Shown: in pieces, positions 7,336-16,084 of the stretch
How the letters are laid out: each line of letters begins with the position of its first letter
Position numbering within the stretch: position 1 is the stretch's first letter
DNA from: an uncultured Clostridium sp.
Lineage (GTDB): Bacteria; Bacillota; Clostridia; Peptostreptococcales; Peptostreptococcaceae
Assembly: GCA_945871955.1 (NCBI GenBank)
Contig: CAMBXR010000022.1
Span: forward strand, 1 to 42,975
DNA length: 42,975 nucleotides
Reading direction: 5' to 3'
Notes under the pieces: generated by a model
The model's database searches: none
The model's input: the letters and a program-made list of their open reading frames with translations, nothing else
What the model was told of the DNA's origin: nothing
Position numbers and translations under genes: made by a program

Positions 7336-8325
7336 ATGGATGAAAAACTAAGATTCTATAATATGGATGAAAATCATATAAGATGCAAACTTTGTCCCCA
7401 TAACTGTTTATTAGGTGAAAATAAATTTGGTGCATGTTCTGTTAGAACTGTAAAAAATAATATACCTGTTGCTATAAATTATGGAGAAGTAACTTCAGCA
7501 AATGTGGATCCTATAGAGAAGAAACCCTTATATCATTTTAAACCGGGAAAAGATATTTTATCTGTGGGGACTTTTGGTTGTAATATGAAATGTAGCTTTT
7601 GTCAAAATTATGAAATATCACAAAATAAGCCAGCTACAGAATTTATAGAAATAGATAAACTAATAAATTTAATTATAAATATTCCTAATAACGTGGGTAT
7701 AGCATTTACTTACAATGAGCCTTTTATGTGGTATGAGTATATTTATGATGTGGCAAAGAGAATAAAAGAATATGATAAAAATATTAGTGTGGTTTTAGTT
7801 ACCAATGGATATGTAAATAAAGAGCCTTTAGAAAAAATACTACCCTTTATTGATGCTATGAATATCGATTTAAAAGGCTTTACAAATAGATATTACAATG
7901 ATATATGTAAAGCTAATATACAACCAGTATTAGAAACTATAAAAATAGCGAGTACATCAACTCATGTGGAGATAACTACTTTAATGGTAAGTGATGAAAA
8001 TGATTCAGTGGAAGAAATAGTTGAAATTGCAAAATTTATAGCTGATATAGATAAAAATATTCCTCTTCATCTAAGTAGATATTTTCCTACATATAAAATG
8101 AAAAATCCTCCCACAATAGTGGAAAATATAATGAAAGCAAAAGAAGAAGCTAGCAAATATTTGAATTATGTTTATGTAGGAAATATTGCCGGAGTAGATA
8201 ATAATACATATTGCCCTAATTGTGGCTATAACCTGATTACAAGGGATATTTACTCAACTCAGATTCATATTCATGGAGATAAATGTCCTAACTGTAAGGA
8301 TTATATAAATATTATATTTAAATAA
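7336..8325 (+). CDS. AmmeMemoRadiSam system radical SAM enzyme (PflA-like)
   Basis: A 329-residue radical S-adenosylmethionine enzyme. The Fe-S motif GCNMKCSFCQNY gives C82, C86 and C89 in the CxxxCxxC spacing. The N-terminus has an extra Cys group (CKLCPHNC, then a Cys about 11 residues later) and the C-terminus has two CPNC pairs about 25-30 residues apart, typical of a zinc ribbon or additional cluster site. It resembles pyruvate-formate-lyase activating enzymes but belongs to the subgroup that travels with MEMO/AMMECR1 proteins. The ATG follows the upstream TAA with zero spacing and AGAAGGTG as SD. The substrate is unknown; the fused protein encoded upstream is an obvious candidate partner. 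Confidence 0.93.
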   Translation: MDEKLRFYNMDENHIRCKLCPHNCLLGENKFGACSVRTVKNNIPVAINYGEVTSANVDPIEKKPLYHFKPGKDILSVGTFGCNMKCSFCQNYEISQNKPATEFIEIDKLINLIINIPNNVGIAFTYNEPFMWYEYIYDVAKRIKEYDKNISVVLVTNGYVNKEPLEKILPFIDAMNIDLKGFTNRYYNDICKANIQPVLETIKIASTSTHVEITTLMVSDENDSVEEIVEIAKFIADIDKNIPLHLSRYFPTYKMKNPPTIVENIMKAKEEASKYLNYVYVGNIAGVDNNTYCPNCGYNLITRDIYSTQIHIHGDKCPNCKDYINIIFK

Positions 8326-8396
8326 GAATAATTTTCCAATTTAAATGAGAAGTTTTTTGTTTTTAAAATGTAATATATATGTTAAAATATAAAATG

Positions 8397-8406
8397 TTGT
8401 ATACAA
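8397..8406. promoter_or_regulatory. Small palindrome upstream of the FNT channel gene
   Basis: TTGTATACAA is a perfect 10-bp palindrome about 50 bases before the ATG, close to where the promoter should be. It could be a regulator site, but in such AT-rich DNA it may be chance. Confidence 0.25.
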
Positions 8407-8457
8407 AATACAAATGATCGCAATTATATTTTAATAAAAAGAATAGGAGATGAAATA

Positions 8458-9264
8458 ATGAACGAACAAACGATACAATTATTAGCTAAAAAAGCTCAAG
8501 CTAAAGTTGCATTATTAAATGAAAGTAAATTAAAGTATATAGTATCAGCTATGTTTGCAGGATTATTAGTTGGTATGGGATGTATATTAGTTTATTCAGT
8601 AGGTGGAATGTTACATGCAGAACATTCTCCATTCACTAAGATAGCAGTAGGTTTATCATTCTCATTTGCACTTAGTTTAATATTAGTATTAGGATATGAG
8701 TTATTTACAAGTAATACTATGGTTATGACAGTTGGTGCTTTAGATAAGAAAACAACTATGAAAAATTGGTTTAGTATATTAACATTTAGTTATATAGGAA
8801 ACTTCTTAGGTGCATTATTAATATCTATATTATTTGTAGCTACTGGATTAACAGACAAAGGAACTTCTATAGAATACTTTGCTTATGTAGCTACAGCTAA
8901 AGTAAGTGGAACAGCATTACAATTATTCGCTAAAGGTATATTATGTAACATATTAGTTTGTGGTGCAGTTTTATCAGCTTATAAATTAAAAAATGAAATG
9001 GCTCAATTATTTATGGCATTAATATGTTTATATGCATTTGTAACTAGTGGATTCGAACACTGTATAGCAAATATGACTGTATTCATAACAACTTTATTAT
9101 CACCAGGATCAGTTGGTGTAATAACTGCAAGTCAAGCATTATACAGTACAGTATTCGTAACTTTAGGTAATATAGTAGGTGGAGCTGTGTTCTACGGTAT
9201 AGCTACTTACTTCTTATCAAAAGAAAAAACTAACAAAGTGGAAGAAATAAAAGAAGCTTGCTAA
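8458..9264 (+). CDS. Formate/nitrite transporter family channel (FNT)
   Basis: A pentameric-channel family member of 268 residues with about six hydrophobic segments. Diagnostic motifs are GYELFTSNTMVM near residues 80-91 and GFEHCIANMTVF near residue 198 (the family GFEHxxANM, containing the central His). FNT channels pass small anions: formate (FocA), nitrite (NirC) or hydrosulfide (HSC of clostridia). The sequence does not allow me to decide which. The next gene encodes a TauE/SafE permease, a family linked to sulfur oxyanions, which slightly favours a sulfur anion. The SD AGGAGATG lies ahead of the ATG, and a strong terminator follows, so it is transcribed alone. Codons are highly biased (TTA, GTA, GGT), suggesting high expression. 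Confidence 0.9.
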   Translation: MNEQTIQLLAKKAQAKVALLNESKLKYIVSAMFAGLLVGMGCILVYSVGGMLHAEHSPFTKIAVGLSFSFALSLILVLGYELFTSNTMVMTVGALDKKTTMKNWFSILTFSYIGNFLGALLISILFVATGLTDKGTSIEYFAYVATAKVSGTALQLFAKGILCNILVCGAVLSAYKLKNEMAQLFMALICLYAFVTSGFEHCIANMTVFITTLLSPGSVGVITASQALYSTVFVTLGNIVGGAVFYGIATYFLSKEKTNKVEEIKEAC

Positions 9265-9280
9265 TTTATATTTGATATAT

Positions 9281-9318
9281 AAACCTTCCTTGAGGAAACT
9301 TAAGGAAGGTTTTTTTAA
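9281..9318 (+). terminator. Terminator after the FNT gene
   Basis: A 14-bp stem (9281-9294 with 9299-9312, one G-T pair) capped by GAAA and followed by a T-run. Confidence 0.92.
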
Positions 9319-9458
9319 TTTAAAATAGTTAGTAGATTGAATGATTTTTAAAATACTATTATATTAAATATGTAAATATTTGATATACAAAAAAATATTG
9401 TAGAAATATATAAATATATATTATAATAAAAAATAAAATATAAGGGAGGAATAAAGTT

Positions 9459-10355
9459 ATGTTAATGGCACTAAGAGCAATATTAGTTTCTTTATTGGGT
9501 GTGTATGGTTATACATTCTTTAAAGATTATAAGCAAGTAAAAAATCAAGGAAAATTAGATGATATTTCTCCGGTAAAAATAGGGGTCCTTGGTGGACTGG
9601 CGAATTTCTTTGATACATTAGGTATTGGTTCATTTGCGATTATAGTATCGGCAAATAAATTTTTTAAGATCGGAATAAAAGATAGAGAACTACCAGGCCT
9701 TTTAAATGTTGGTTGTTGTTTGCCAGTTATGTGTGAAGCATTTATATTTACAACGGTTATAAAAGTAGACCCAGTTACTCTATTTGCAATGTTAATAGCA
9801 GCAGCAGTTGGATCGTATATAGGAGCTGGAATAATATCTAAATTAGATGAAAGTAAAGTGCAATTAGTTATGGGGTTAGCGCTTTTAGTAACGGCAGTAT
9901 TAATGTTCTGTAGTAAAATGGGCTATATCCAAGGCGGAGGAGATGCCATAGGGCTTACAGGAATTAATTTAGTAATAGGTGTTATAGGAAATGCAATTCT
10001 AGGAGCACTGATGACAGCAGGTGTTGGATTATTCGCACCATGTATGGCACTTTGCTACTTCTTAGGATTATCTCCACAAGTTGTATTCCCAATAATGATG
10101 GGATCTTGTGCAATGCTACAACCAGTATCTTCAGTTAAATTTATAAAAGAAGGTGCTTATCCAAGAAAAGCCTCTTTAATATTAGGGTTATGTGGAGCAG
10201 TTGGTGTATTTGTAGCTGCATTTATAGTTAAATCATTGCCAATAGAAACATTAAAATGGGTTGTAATGGCTGTTTTAGTTTATACTGGAGCTAGTATGAT
10301 AGCTGGAGCTATAAAAAATCCAAAACAAGAAGAAAGCAATAAACTTGCAGCATAG
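9459..10355 (+). CDS. Sulfite exporter TauE/SafE (TSUP) family permease
   Basis: An integral-membrane protein of 298 residues with about eight hydrophobic segments in two halves, and the family pattern GVLGGLANFFDTLGIGSFA near residue 44. TSUP proteins move sulfite, sulfoacetate, sulfite-like anions or other organic acids; the substrate here is not evident. The first helix is followed by a basic loop (KDYKQVKNQGK). The start is ATG 9459 with AGGGAGGA upstream; an alternative ATG lies two codons downstream. It is flanked by terminators on both sides, so it is its own transcription unit. Confidence 0.85.
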   Translation: MLMALRAILVSLLGVYGYTFFKDYKQVKNQGKLDDISPVKIGVLGGLANFFDTLGIGSFAIIVSANKFFKIGIKDRELPGLLNVGCCLPVMCEAFIFTTVIKVDPVTLFAMLIAAAVGSYIGAGIISKLDESKVQLVMGLALLVTAVLMFCSKMGYIQGGGDAIGLTGINLVIGVIGNAILGALMTAGVGLFAPCMALCYFLGLSPQVVFPIMMGSCAMLQPVSSVKFIKEGAYPRKASLILGLCGAVGVFVAAFIVKSLPIETLKWVVMAVLVYTGASMIAGAIKNPKQEESNKLAA

Positions 10356-10375
10356 TTATATAAAAATGATAATGT

Positions 10376-10406
10376 AAAAGAGGTTGAGTAAAATCAGCCT
10401 CTTTTT
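10376..10406 (+). terminator. Terminator after the TSUP gene
   Basis: A 12-bp stem (10376-10387 with 10394-10405, containing G-T pairs) with a T-run. Confidence 0.85.
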
Positions 10407-10542
10407 AAGTTTTAATCTTTTAAATTATAACCAAACATATTTATTGAAGTGATAAAGTATATTCATTATAATGGATTTAGATATTTAAATTTACAAATAA
10501 TAAAATTATTATTACTGTTAAAGATAAAAGGGGATAAATCAT

Positions 10543-11880
10543 ATGAAATTGAATAATAGACTAGATATAGTCCAATCTCAAAAATTAGTTATGACAACTC
10601 AGTTAAAACAATCCCTAGACATATTAAATATGAGTAATTTAGAGCTAGAAGAACAAATAAAAAAAGATGCACAAGAAAATCCTGTTTTAGAGCTAGAAAG
10701 AACAGAAAGTATAGATTGGGGAACTTTTATAAAGAAGAATATTAAAAACTATAATATAAAACACTATGACTTAGATAATGAGATAACATTAGAAAATATA
10801 ATTAAGTATGAAATCAATTTATATGATTACATTAAATCTCAGTTGGTATTTTTAAAACTAAATAAGAAAGAAATAAAAATTTGTGAATACATAGTAGACT
10901 GTTTAGATATAGATGGATATTTAAGTTGTGATGAAAATTATATTATACAGGAATTAAATATAGATGAAAAATATTTTTATAAATGCTTGAAATATATACA
11001 ACAACTAGAGCCTATAGGTATAGGCGCTAGAGATTTAAGTGAATGTTTGTTAATTCAAATGGAAAATGAGAATATTAAAGATGATATACTAAAATCTATC
11101 ATAGTAGAAGATTTAAATTTAATCGGACAAAACAAAATTAAACTTCTTAGTAAGAAATACAATATCAATATGGAGAAGTGCTTAAAATATATTGAAAAAA
11201 TTAAACAATTTAATCCTAAGCCAGGAAGAATATATAGTAATGAAAAAACTATATATGTGCAACCTGATGTAATAGTAAGAAAAATTAATGATGAATTTAT
11301 TGTTTATATGAATGATAGAGATAATTTTCATATATCTATAAATAATTATTATAAAAATATACTAAATAGCAATAATTTAGATGAGAAATCTAGGGAATTT
11401 ATAAAAAAGAAATTGAATTATGCTTTAAATCTTTTAAAGAATATAGAAACTAGAAAAAGTACTATATTAAAAATTGCTGATGTTATAGTAAAAAAACAAA
11501 AAGATTTTTTTAATAAAGGTAAAAAATATATTAAGCCAATGAAATTAAAAGATATAGCCCTAGATTTAGGATATCATGAATCAACTATTAGCAGAGGAAT
11601 TAATAATAAGTATATGTTAACTCCTTATGGTCTATTTGAATTTAAATACTTTTTTAGTAAAGCTATTGAAAGTGAAGAAGAAAAAGGAACATCAAGTAGG
11701 AAGGTTAAAAATATGATAAAAGAGCTTATAGATAACGAAAATAAATTAAAGCCTTTAAGTGATGATAAAATTTGTAAATTATTAAAAGAAGAGGGAATAA
11801 CATTAGCGAGAAGAACTGTAGCAAAATATAGAGAAGAAATGAATATATTATCTTCTTCAAAAAGAAAGCAGTTTATATAA
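10543..11880 (+). CDS. rpoN: RNA polymerase sigma-54 factor
   Basis: The alternative sigma factor for enhancer-dependent promoters (-24/-12), 445 residues. Region I shows the Q- and L-rich activator-interacting segment (QSQKLVMTTQLKQSLDILNM) and then an acidic linker. The core-binding domain is central, a helix-turn-helix occurs around KLKDIALDLGYHESTISRGI (about 338-357), and the RpoN box is recognisable as ARRTVAKYREEMNI near the C-terminus. The protein is complete. The ATG is preceded by AAAGGGGAT. It sits 15 bases ahead of the chromate-transporter pair on the same strand with no terminator between them, so read-through is likely. I saw no GG-N10-GC sigma-54 promoter near the genes in this window. 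Confidence 0.95.
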   Translation: MKLNNRLDIVQSQKLVMTTQLKQSLDILNMSNLELEEQIKKDAQENPVLELERTESIDWGTFIKKNIKNYNIKHYDLDNEITLENIIKYEINLYDYIKSQLVFLKLNKKEIKICEYIVDCLDIDGYLSCDENYIIQELNIDEKYFYKCLKYIQQLEPIGIGARDLSECLLIQMENENIKDDILKSIIVEDLNLIGQNKIKLLSKKYNINMEKCLKYIEKIKQFNPKPGRIYSNEKTIYVQPDVIVRKINDEFIVYMNDRDNFHISINNYYKNILNSNNLDEKSREFIKKKLNYALNLLKNIETRKSTILKIADVIVKKQKDFFNKGKKYIKPMKLKDIALDLGYHESTISRGINNKYMLTPYGLFEFKYFFSKAIESEEEKGTSSRKVKNMIKELIDNENKLKPLSDDKICKLLKEEGITLARRTVAKYREEMNILSSSKRKQFI

Positions 11881-11895
11881 ATAAGGAGGAAATAG

Positions 11896-12435
11896 ATGAA
11901 GGAATTATTTAACTTGTTTATAGCATTTGCAAAAGTAGGTGTGCTTACTTTTGGTGGTGGATATGCTATGCTTCCAATTTTACAAAGAGAAATAGTTGAA
12001 AAAAACAATTGGGCAAGTGATGAAGAACTTATGGATTATTATGCAATAGGACAATGTACTCCAGGGGTAATAGCTGTAAATACGGCTACATTTATAGGTC
12101 AAAAAAATAAAGGTGTTATGGGAGGAATTGTAGCCACACTTGGAGTAGTAACTCCGTCTCTTATAATAATTACACTAATAGCTGCATTTATTAGCAACTT
12201 TTCAGATTTAGCTGTAGTAAAAAACGCCTTTGCTGGAGTAAGAGTTTGTGTATGTGTTCTTATATTTAATGCTGTTATGAAATTATGGAAAAGTTCAGTA
12301 ATTGATAAGGCTACACTAATTGTATTTATTTGTGTATTTTTAGGATCTGTATTAACAAAATTATCACCAATAGTATTTGTAGTAATTACTGCCATAGTAG
12401 GTATAATAATAAAAAATATGGAGGTGAAGTCTTAA
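11896..12435 (+). CDS. Chromate transporter, short CHR family, subunit 1
   Basis: A half-size ChrA-type membrane protein of 179 residues with about five to six hydrophobic segments. Motifs: FGGGYAMLPILQREIVE (residues 19-35), then YAIGQCTPGVIAVNTATFIG, which is the CHR-family signature. Short CHR proteins work as hetero-pairs encoded by adjacent genes, as in Bacillus ywrAB, and export chromate or carry related divalent oxyanions. The SD AAGGAGGAAATAG precedes the ATG. The stop overlaps the start of subunit 2 (TAATG). Confidence 0.9.
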   Translation: MKELFNLFIAFAKVGVLTFGGGYAMLPILQREIVEKNNWASDEELMDYYAIGQCTPGVIAVNTATFIGQKNKGVMGGIVATLGVVTPSLIIITLIAAFISNFSDLAVVKNAFAGVRVCVCVLIFNAVMKLWKSSVIDKATLIVFICVFLGSVLTKLSPIVFVVITAIVGIIIKNMEVKS

Positions 12436-13019
12436 TGATTTATCTTCAATTATTTTTTGAATTTTTTAAGACAGGCTTATTCTCAGTAGGTGGAGGAATG
12501 GCTACACTTCCTTTCCTTTATGATATGGCTGATAAGACGGGATGGTTTACATCTGCTCAACTTGCAGATATGATAGCTGTTTCAGAATCTACACCAGGAC
12601 CGATTGGTGTAAATATGGCTACATATGTAGGATTTACTACAGCAGGTATATGGGGAGGTATAATAGCTACTTTAGCTCTTATAACGCCTTCAATTATAAT
12701 AATAGTAATAATATGCTACTTTTTAAAATCTTTTAGAGAAAATAAATATGTAGATGCAGCATTTTATGGTCTTCGTCCAGCATCTACTGGACTTATAGCT
12801 GCTGCAGGAATGACTGTTGTTACTATAACTTTAATTCAAATAGATTTATTTAAAAGCACAAAAAATATATTAGATTTATTTAATTGGAAATCTTTAATTT
12901 TAGCTGTAACAATCTATATACTAACAAATCATGTTAAACAAACTAAAAAACTTCATCCTGTTTTCTTTATAGTATCTTCTGCTATAATAGGAATACTATT
13001 TGGATTTGCAGGTTTATAG
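12435..13019 (+). CDS. Chromate transporter, short CHR family, subunit 2
   Basis: The second CHR half-protein, 194 residues, starting MIYLQLFFEFFKTGLFSVGG. It repeats the family pattern of its partner (GGGMATLPFLYDMADKTGW, ESTPGPIGVNMATYVGF), so the two arose by duplication. The true start is ATG 12435, which overlaps the preceding TAA and has GGAGGTG at 12420-12426; the longer open frame upstream, reading through subunit 1, is spurious. A terminator follows 3 bases after the stop. Function as for subunit 1: the pair should form one antiparallel transporter. Confidence 0.9.
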   Translation: MIYLQLFFEFFKTGLFSVGGGMATLPFLYDMADKTGWFTSAQLADMIAVSESTPGPIGVNMATYVGFTTAGIWGGIIATLALITPSIIIIVIICYFLKSFRENKYVDAAFYGLRPASTGLIAAAGMTVVTITLIQIDLFKSTKNILDLFNWKSLILAVTIYILTNHVKQTKKLHPVFFIVSSAIIGILFGFAGL

Positions 13020-13022
13020 AAT

Positions 13023-13050
13023 AAAAAAGGGCTTTAATAGCTCTTTTTTA
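13023..13050 (+). terminator. Terminator after the chromate transporter genes
   Basis: An 11-bp stem (13023-13033 with 13039-13049, one G-T pair) ending in six Ts. Confidence 0.85.
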
Positions 13051-13162
13051 ATTGTAAAAAATTATCAATTATATAGTAGATTTAGATAAATTAAATTTTA
13101 ATGATAAGATAATGGGTATAATATCTTTAAATAGAAAAGCATTATAAAAATAGGAGAATAAA

Positions 13163-13858
13163 ATGAAATATAATAAAATGGTCAAAGCTAAATTTATTGA
13201 AAGACCTAATAGATTTGTGGCTTATTGTGATATAAATGGTGAAGTTGAAAAAATACATGTAAAAAATACTGGTCGTTGCAAAGAATTATTAGTTCCAGGA
13301 TGCACAGTATATTTAGAGGAAAGTGACAATCCTTCTAGGAAAACAAAGTATTCATTAATTAATGTGATGAAGAAAGACAGACTTATTAATATGGACTCAC
13401 AAGTTACAAATAAAATGGTATATGAAGCATTAGAAAATAAATCTTTAATTCTTCCTGGATTTGATGAAGAAATAACTTTAATAAAACCTGAAAAAACTTA
13501 TGGAAACTCTAGGTTTGATATTTATTTAGAGGGAAAAACTAAAAAAGCATTTATTGAAATAAAAGGATGTACATTAGAAATAGACAATGTGGTAAAATTC
13601 CCTGATGCAAAAACTGAAAGAGGAGTAAAACATGTTAGAGAATTAATAAAAGCTAGGCAAGAAGGGTATTTAGCTTATATAATAATGGTTATTCAAATGG
13701 AAGATGTACTTTACTTTACTCCTAATATAGATATGCATAAGGAATTTGGAGATGTATTAAAAGAAGCTAAAGAAAATGGAGTTGAAATTTTAGCCTATGA
13801 CTCAATAGTTAACATAGATAATATAAAACTAAATAGACCTGTAGATGTAGTGTTATAA
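13163..13858 (+). CDS. sfsA: SfsA family protein (sugar fermentation stimulation homolog)
   Basis: A cytoplasmic protein of 231 residues, the usual SfsA length, with an OB-like N-terminal part (FVAYCDINGEVEKIHVKNTGRC) and a C-terminal nuclease-like fold. The restriction-endonuclease-like residues are visible as SRFDIYLE and FIEIKGCTLE (a D...ExK arrangement). E. coli SfsA was described as a non-specific DNA-binding protein that affects maltose metabolism; whether it cuts DNA is not settled. The ATG has AGGAGAA upstream. It is monocistronic. Confidence 0.93.
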   Translation: MKYNKMVKAKFIERPNRFVAYCDINGEVEKIHVKNTGRCKELLVPGCTVYLEESDNPSRKTKYSLINVMKKDRLINMDSQVTNKMVYEALENKSLILPGFDEEITLIKPEKTYGNSRFDIYLEGKTKKAFIEIKGCTLEIDNVVKFPDAKTERGVKHVRELIKARQEGYLAYIIMVIQMEDVLYFTPNIDMHKEFGDVLKEAKENGVEILAYDSIVNIDNIKLNRPVDVVL

Positions 13859-13959
13859 AAATTTTAAATAAATATAATATGTTATTATAAGGTGAAATTA
13901 TAATAATTAAAAAATACATATAAAATATTGTATAAATCTGTAAGTATTTGAAATTTTAA

Positions 13960-13968
13960 TGGTATAAT
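13960..13968 (+). promoter_or_regulatory. Extended -10 promoter of the S1-domain gene
   Basis: TGGTATAAT (TGn plus a perfect TATAAT, 13963-13968), 36 bases before the start codon, with no good -35 element. Extended -10 promoters tolerate this. Confidence 0.6.
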
Positions 13969-14004
13969 ATAAGATAAGATAATTAGGTGAAAGGATGTAA
14001 AACA

Positions 14005-15267
14005 ATGACTAAAGAACTATCTATGCAAGAACTTTTAGATCAACAAGAACAACTACTTAACTCAATAAAAGTTGGAGAAACTATAACAGGAACTATAACT
14101 AAAATAAATAATGATGAAATAACTGTAGGTCTTAATATAGGTTTTGATGGAGTAATTTCTGCAAATGAATTAAATATACCAAAAAACACAGAAATTGCAG
14201 ATGTTTATAAAGTAGGAGATGAAATATCAGCTATTATAACTAAAGTATCTGAAAAAGACGGTACTTTAAAATTATCTAAATTAAAATTAGATATGATAAA
14301 TGATAAAAAAGAGTTAGAAAAGGCTCATGCTGATCATAAAATAGTAACAGCAAATGTTGTTAAAACTATACAAAGAGGAGTATTTGCTGCATATAAATCT
14401 GTAGAAATATTTATACCAATATCTCAATTAGATACTAAATTTGTAAATGATACAAAAGAATATCAAGATGCAAACTTAGAAGTTTATATAATAGAATACA
14501 ATGAGAAAAATAATAAAATAGTAGGTTCTCATAGAGAAGTATTACAAGAGAGATTAGATAAAGAAAGACAAGCTAGAAGAGAAAGAATTCAAGCTGAAAG
14601 AGAAGCAGAAAGACAAAGAATAAGAGATGAAAGAGCAGCAGAAAAAGCTAGAATAAAAGCAGAAAAAGAAGCTTTAGTAGACTCTTTAGAAGTTGGGCAA
14701 AAAAGACATGGTAAAGTAACTAACATAGTAAGCTACGGAGCTTTCATAGACTTAGGTGGAGTTGAAGGTTTAGCTCATATAAACAACTTATCTTGGAAGA
14801 GAGTAGAATCAGTAGAAGATGTACTTTCTGAAGGTCAAGAAGTAGATGTATATGTAATAGATGTAGATAAAGATTCTCAAAGAATAGGACTAGCTTTAAA
14901 AGATATAAACAACGATCCATGGGAAGCTGTAGCTAAAGAAGTAAATGTTGATGATATAATAACTGGTAAAGTTGTTAGAATAATAGATAGAGGTGCTTTT
15001 GTTGAAATAAAAGAAGGTGTAGAAGCATTTTTACCAATATCTCACTTAAAAGAAGAAAGAGTTACTAATGTAAGTAGTGTAGTTAACCCTGGAGATGAAG
15101 TAACAGTTAGAGTATTAACTTTAGATCCTTCACACAAAAGAATGTCTGTTTCAATAAAAGACGTTAATAAAGAGCCAGAAGAAGATTACAGCGAATTCTT
15201 AAATACAGAAGAAGAATTAGGATCTACTATAGGTGATTTATTAAAAGGAAAATTAAACAACAAATAA
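14005..15267 (+). CDS. Four-S1-domain RNA-binding protein (ribosomal protein S1-like)
   Basis: A 420-residue RNA-binding protein with four S1/OB repeats: about residues 25-92, 105-172, 226-298 and 312-385. The last two are the most canonical (VSYGAFIDLGGVEGLAHINNL; IDRGAFVEIKEGVEAFLPI). Between repeats 2 and 3 is an unusual 35-40 residue highly charged helix rich in Arg and Glu (about 183-222), probably a rigid spacer. This matches the S1-like proteins of Firmicutes, which may help mRNA binding or stability rather than being essential ribosomal S1. The start is ATG 14005, 7 bases after AAAGGATG; a GTG at 13987 would lie within that signal region. A short terminator hairpin follows. Confidence 0.88.
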   Translation: MTKELSMQELLDQQEQLLNSIKVGETITGTITKINNDEITVGLNIGFDGVISANELNIPKNTEIADVYKVGDEISAIITKVSEKDGTLKLSKLKLDMINDKKELEKAHADHKIVTANVVKTIQRGVFAAYKSVEIFIPISQLDTKFVNDTKEYQDANLEVYIIEYNEKNNKIVGSHREVLQERLDKERQARRERIQAEREAERQRIRDERAAEKARIKAEKEALVDSLEVGQKRHGKVTNIVSYGAFIDLGGVEGLAHINNLSWKRVESVEDVLSEGQEVDVYVIDVDKDSQRIGLALKDINNDPWEAVAKEVNVDDIITGKVVRIIDRGAFVEIKEGVEAFLPISHLKEERVTNVSSVVNPGDEVTVRVLTLDPSHKRMSVSIKDVNKEPEEDYSEFLNTEEELGSTIGDLLKGKLNNK

Positions 15268-15281
15268 TATTAAATGATTTT

Positions 15282-15311
15282 AAGCCATATTGCAAAAGCT
15301 CTATGGCTTTT
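15282..15311 (+). terminator. Terminator after the S1-like gene
   Basis: An 8-bp stem (15282-15289 with 15302-15309) followed by a short T-run. Confidence 0.65.
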
Positions 15312-15343
15312 AAAATATATTAAATTAGTAAGGAGCATAATAA

Positions 15344-16057
15344 ATGAAAGCGATAATAGACTTACACACACATGCACTATCAAGTGGTCATGCTTATAGT
15401 ACAATAAAGGAAAATATAGAATATGCAAAAATTAATGGATTAAAATATTATGGAATATCTGATCATGGTATTAATATGCCTGGTGGTCCGCATTTATTTT
15501 ATTTCCAAAATTTAAAAGTACTGCCTAAGGAAGTTGATGGAGTTAGAATCTTAAAAGGAATGGAAGCCAATATAATAGATTATGATGGTAATATTGATAT
15601 TGTACTTGATAAATATACTAATAATTTAGATTATTTAATAGCAAGTCTTCACACAGTATGTTTAAATCCAGGAACGAAAGAGGAAAATACTAGAGCAACT
15701 TTAAATGCTATGGATAAACCACTAGTTAAAATAATAGGTCATCCAGATGATGGAAGATATGAGCTTGATTATGAAAAAATAGTAAAAAAAGCTAAAGAGA
15801 AAAATATTTTACTAGAAGTAAATAACTCCTCTTTAAATCCAGAATCATTTAGACCAAATGCACATGAGAATTATAAAAAATTACTTGATTTATGTAAAAA
15901 GTATAAGGTTAGAATTATATTAGGTAGTGATGCACATATATGTTACCAAGTAGGGATATTTGATGATGCCGAGAAGTTATTAGAGGAATTAGATTTTCCT
16001 AAGGAATTAGTTATTAATTATCATGAGGATGAGATAATAGAATTTTTTAATTTATAA
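15344..16057 (+). CDS. PHP-domain phosphoesterase (YcdX-like)
   Basis: A 237-residue PHP (polymerase and histidinol phosphatase) domain protein. The trinuclear-metal ligands are all visible in order: DLHTH (HxH), SDHG, the Glu of GMEAN, LHTV, GHPDD and GSDAH. Close relatives (YcdX) hydrolyse phosphate esters; the substrate is unknown. The ATG is preceded by AAGGAGC. It is followed by a perfect 8-bp hairpin that lies directly against the left end of the IS256 element, so this gene's natural transcription end may have been altered by that insertion. Confidence 0.9.
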   Translation: MKAIIDLHTHALSSGHAYSTIKENIEYAKINGLKYYGISDHGINMPGGPHLFYFQNLKVLPKEVDGVRILKGMEANIIDYDGNIDIVLDKYTNNLDYLIASLHTVCLNPGTKEENTRATLNAMDKPLVKIIGHPDDGRYELDYEKIVKKAKEKNILLEVNNSSLNPESFRPNAHENYKKLLDLCKKYKVRIILGSDAHICYQVGIFDDAEKLLEELDFPKELVINYHEDEIIEFFNL

Positions 16058-16063
16058 AAACTA

Positions 16064-16083
16064 ATTTTATGAGAACATAAAAT
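16064..16083 (+). terminator. Hairpin after the PHP gene, abutting the IS
   Basis: A perfect 8-bp stem (16064-16071 with 16076-16083) with an AGAA loop but no T-run; the next bases are the IS end. It is a candidate terminator that has lost its tail. Confidence 0.45.
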
Positions 16084-16084
16084 A

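Noticed and set aside
10381-10542. Sigma-54 promoters near rpoN and its neighbours
   Set aside because: No GG-N10-GC element with suitable spacing was seen.
12542-12736. Additional small ORF inside the second chromate-transporter gene
   Set aside because: It lies wholly within a well-supported gene in another frame, with no SD and a composition typical of an out-of-frame shadow.
11896-13019. Frameshifted full-length chromate transporter
   Set aside because: The two halves each have their own SD, start and complete CHR motif, as in known two-gene short-form transporters.
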